A model generated the notes under the pieces. The model saw only the letters and a list, made by a program, of their open reading frames with translations, had not been told where the DNA came from and searched no databases. Below, piece after piece: positions 5,884 through 6,510 of a stretch of DNA of 6,510 bases. Location of the stretch: contig CAYREV010000063.1 of the NCBI GenBank assembly GCA_964423345.1, positions 1 to 6,510 of the forward strand, in the 5' to 3' direction. Each line of letters opens with the position of its first letter. Within the stretch, counting starts at the first letter, position 1. The stretch is from CAYREV01 sp964423345 (GTDB lineage: Bacteria; Bacteroidota; Rhodothermia; Balneolales; Balneolaceae). The position numbers and the translations under genes were made by a program.

Positions 5884-5893
5884 TCAAGATTTC
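5884..5893 (-). promoter_or_regulatory. Weak TATA-like box of aminotransferase/DHS operon
   Basis: Minus strand GGAAATCTTG with the T of CTT (5887) 29 bases before GTG 5858. The GGAAA part resembles a BRE. It fits the leaderless pattern of the window but is a poorer box than the others, and a longer transcript from the AT-rich region near 6004-6011 is possible. Confidence 0.35.
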
Positions 5894-5981
5894 CGGACGG
5901 GCCCGGTCAACGCACGCCGCCATCTCACGGCGATCAGGAACCGGGCCAGTATCATGAAAGCGAAGGTTCTCTCTTGCAACA

Positions 5982-6010
5982 TATATCCTCGTTGTTTCCA
6001 ACCCCATATA
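5982..6010. repeat. AT-rich dyad-symmetric element
   Basis: Two nested inverted repeats share one centre: GTTG-TTTC-CAAC (5991-6002) inside TATAT (5982-5986) and ATATA (6006-6010). On the minus strand the inner hairpin would have a GAAA tetraloop. The element could be a regulator site or hold TATA boxes for both directions. Confidence 0.45.
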
Positions 6011-6023
6011 GGAAGTTTAATAT
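6011..6023 (+). promoter_or_regulatory. Strong archaeal promoter (BRE + TATA box), plus strand
   Basis: GGAAG followed by TTTAATAT (6016-6023) is the closest match to the archaeal BRE/TATA consensus in the window. By the 27-base spacing seen elsewhere here, transcription would start at about 6043, ahead of the structured core and not ahead of a plausible reading frame. Confidence 0.5.
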
Positions 6024-6117
6024 CTATCTTAGAGAACTCACGATTGAGAGACAGGTACAGATGATCCTACCATCTATCGACAGACGACCATAGCGATCGC
6101 TCGTTGCCGTCGCGACC

Positions 6118-6167
6118 CAGGTCTGCCCCCTATCCAACCATCGGGTGTCGACCCGCAGACATACCTG
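6118..6167. repeat. Bulged hairpin in the intergenic core
   Basis: CAGGTCTGC (6118-6126) pairs with GCAGA-CATA-CCTG (6155-6167), the CATA being bulged. The enclosed loop contains a second inverted repeat, CGGGT (6142-6146) and ACCCG (6151-6155), which competes for one base at 6155. Confidence 0.4.
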
Positions 6168-6230
6168 CATGGAGGGAACTGGACAAGCGGTCGAGATCTG
6201 CTCGCTCGCCACTACAAGCGATCTGATACC

Positions 6231-6262
6231 TCCCTCTTGCCAGAGGGACCCCCGAACCCTCT
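6231..6262. repeat. Two mutually exclusive hairpins sharing one arm
   Basis: TCCCTCT (6231-6237) pairs perfectly with AGAGGGA (6242-6248) over a four-base loop. The same AGAGGG (6242-6247) can instead pair with CCCTCT (6257-6262). Such a shared arm is what a structural switch would use, though chance in a repeat of CCCTCT is also possible. Confidence 0.4.
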
Positions 6263-6314
6263 CATACTCAGATGTTTGGAGGGATGACAAGATGATGGAT
6301 AACAGCCAAGGTCC

Positions 6315-6321
6315 TTTTTTT
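6315..6321 (+). terminator. T7 tract, plus-strand terminator candidate
   Basis: Seven Ts in a row after CCAAGGTCC, the only long T-run in the window. Oligo-T on the non-template strand is the main intrinsic termination signal in archaea. It would end the candidate RNA starting near 6043. Confidence 0.45.
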
Positions 6322-6460
6322 GTGGGATAGAAACCTGGCTAAACATATCTCTTCTACTTCTGTCCTGGCTTTGTTTATCGGGCTCTGATCACGTTGATAT
6401 GCTTGTCCGAACCGGCGTCAGTCCGGCACAGGCCCTCGGGGTCACCACGGGACCTAGAAC

Positions 6461-6473
6461 CGAAACCCTTTCG
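6461..6473 (+). promoter_or_regulatory. Promoter-like box with inverted repeat, before right-edge frame
   Basis: CGAAA-CCC-TTTCG is a perfect 5-bp inverted repeat and also reads as BRE-like CGAAAC plus CTTT. The first T (6469) is 28 bases before GTG 6497, the same geometry as the thiolase promoter. Confidence 0.35.
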
Positions 6474-6496
6474 CCTGGTGGGGGGGACTGGCTCGT

Positions 6497-6510
6497 GTGA
6501 CCGTCCGTGA
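6497..6510 (+). CDS. Possible gene start running off the right edge
   Basis: GTG 6497 opens a frame (Met-Thr-Val-Arg, then Asp or Glu) that is not closed before the window ends. The only support is the box 28 bases upstream, as for the leaderless genes in this window. No function can be read from four codons. Confidence 0.25.

Larger units (their letters stand above)
6043..6321 (+). ncRNA. Candidate structured non-coding RNA, family unknown
   Basis: Predicted transcript of about 280 nt between the TATA box at 6016-6023 and a T7 tract at 6315-6321. The body is GC-richer than both flanks, the usual look of an RNA gene. It can form several local stems: 6118-6126 with 6155-6167 (nine pairs, a four-base bulge), an alternative small hairpin 6142-6146/6151-6155, 6194-6197 plus 6203-6206 with 6217-6224 (eight pairs, five-base bulge), and 6231-6237/6242-6248 (seven pairs, TGCC loop). 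A perfect 10-bp palindrome AGCGATCGCT is at 6092-6101. I looked for RNase P, SRP, 5S rRNA, tRNA and C/D-box signatures and found none. The length is like that of SRP or RNase P RNA, but that alone proves nothing. Boundaries and strand are inferred. Confidence 0.35.
5859..6496. other. Long intergenic region with AT-rich ends and a structured GC-richer core
   Basis: About 640 bases with no convincing complete protein gene. G+C by 60-base blocks is about 48% (5941-6000), 38% (6001-6060), 57%, 63%, 58%, 52% (6061-6300), 40% (6301-6360), 52%, 67%, against well above 60% in the genes. Short open frames on both strands (for example 6290-6024 minus, 6145-6330 plus) lack G/C-rich third positions and recognisable motifs. 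The region holds a dyad, a good TATA box, hairpins, a T7 tract and a final promoter-like box, listed separately. Confidence 0.7.

Noticed and set aside
5552..6007. Minus-strand frame beginning MGLETTRIYVAREN upstream of the aminotransferase
   Set aside because: It continues out of frame through the 5' part of the aminotransferase; its first 50 codons have no recognisable family, and no Shine-Dalgarno was seen.
5980..6025. Replication origin (AT-rich unwinding element plus ORB-like GGAAAC on the minus strand)
   Set aside because: No repeated origin-box copies and no orc1/cdc6 gene in the window; the similarity is too short.
6024..6290. 88-codon minus-strand open frame in the AT-rich intergenic region
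   Set aside because: TTG start without Shine-Dalgarno, third positions not G/C-rich, no motif; the DNA looks like an RNA gene or regulatory region.
6145..6330. 61-codon plus-strand open frame reaching the T7 tract
   Set aside because: Codon use unlike the genes of the window, no recognisable motif, and it runs through hairpin arms.
6401..6450. tRNA or rRNA start, suggested by GGTTCGGAC on the minus strand and GC-rich blocks
   Set aside because: The T-loop lacks the invariant A, no acceptor stem is found, and no rRNA consensus end matches.

Overview
The window is GC-rich (coding parts look about two-thirds G+C) and almost certainly archaeal. It carries a deoxyhypusine synthase, a thiolase-superfamily gene overlapped by a DUF35 zinc-ribbon/OB-fold gene, and a stand-alone biotin ligase without a DNA-binding domain. 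First genes of transcription units look leaderless behind weak TATA boxes, while internal genes have Shine-Dalgarno sites. Six of the seven complete genes start with GTG. A Thermoplasmatota-like or other GC-rich euryarchaeal lineage is my inference; nothing here fixes the taxon.

Layout. The left edge holds the 3' end of katG (+, to 427), the catalase-peroxidase C-terminal domain. Facing it is a minus-strand run read right to left: a thiolase-superfamily protein (2536-1415), a short DUF35 protein overlapping its stop by four bases (1418-1137), and an exported type 1 copper protein (1090-560). Upstream is a small CxxH/CxxC putative zinc protein (2833-2594), transcribed divergently from birA (+, 2936-3643). 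A perfect TCGACA-CC-TGTCGA palindrome sits at the midpoint between their two starts. birA converges on a two-gene operon on the minus strand: a class I aminotransferase (5858-4704) followed four bases later by deoxyhypusine synthase (4699-3752).

The last 650 bases have no convincing complete protein gene and a different composition. An AT-rich segment (about 38-48% G+C, 5941-6060) carries a 29-bp dyad and the best TATA box of the window. A GC-richer stretch with several hairpins (6060-6300) follows, then a T7 tract (6315-6321) in another AT-rich segment. This is the layout expected of a plus-strand non-coding RNA of about 280 nt, which I could not assign to a known family. At the extreme right a further promoter-like box lies 28 bases before a GTG whose frame stays open to the edge.

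Functional themes: acyl-CoA chemistry (thiolase-like/DUF35), biotin attachment, amino-acid transamination, hypusination of aIF5A, peroxide detoxification and extracytoplasmic copper redox. The most interesting points are the thiolase-like protein with no cysteine at the nucleophile position, the candidate structured RNA, the symmetric divergent promoter, and the regular 27-29 base spacing from promoter box to GTG start.
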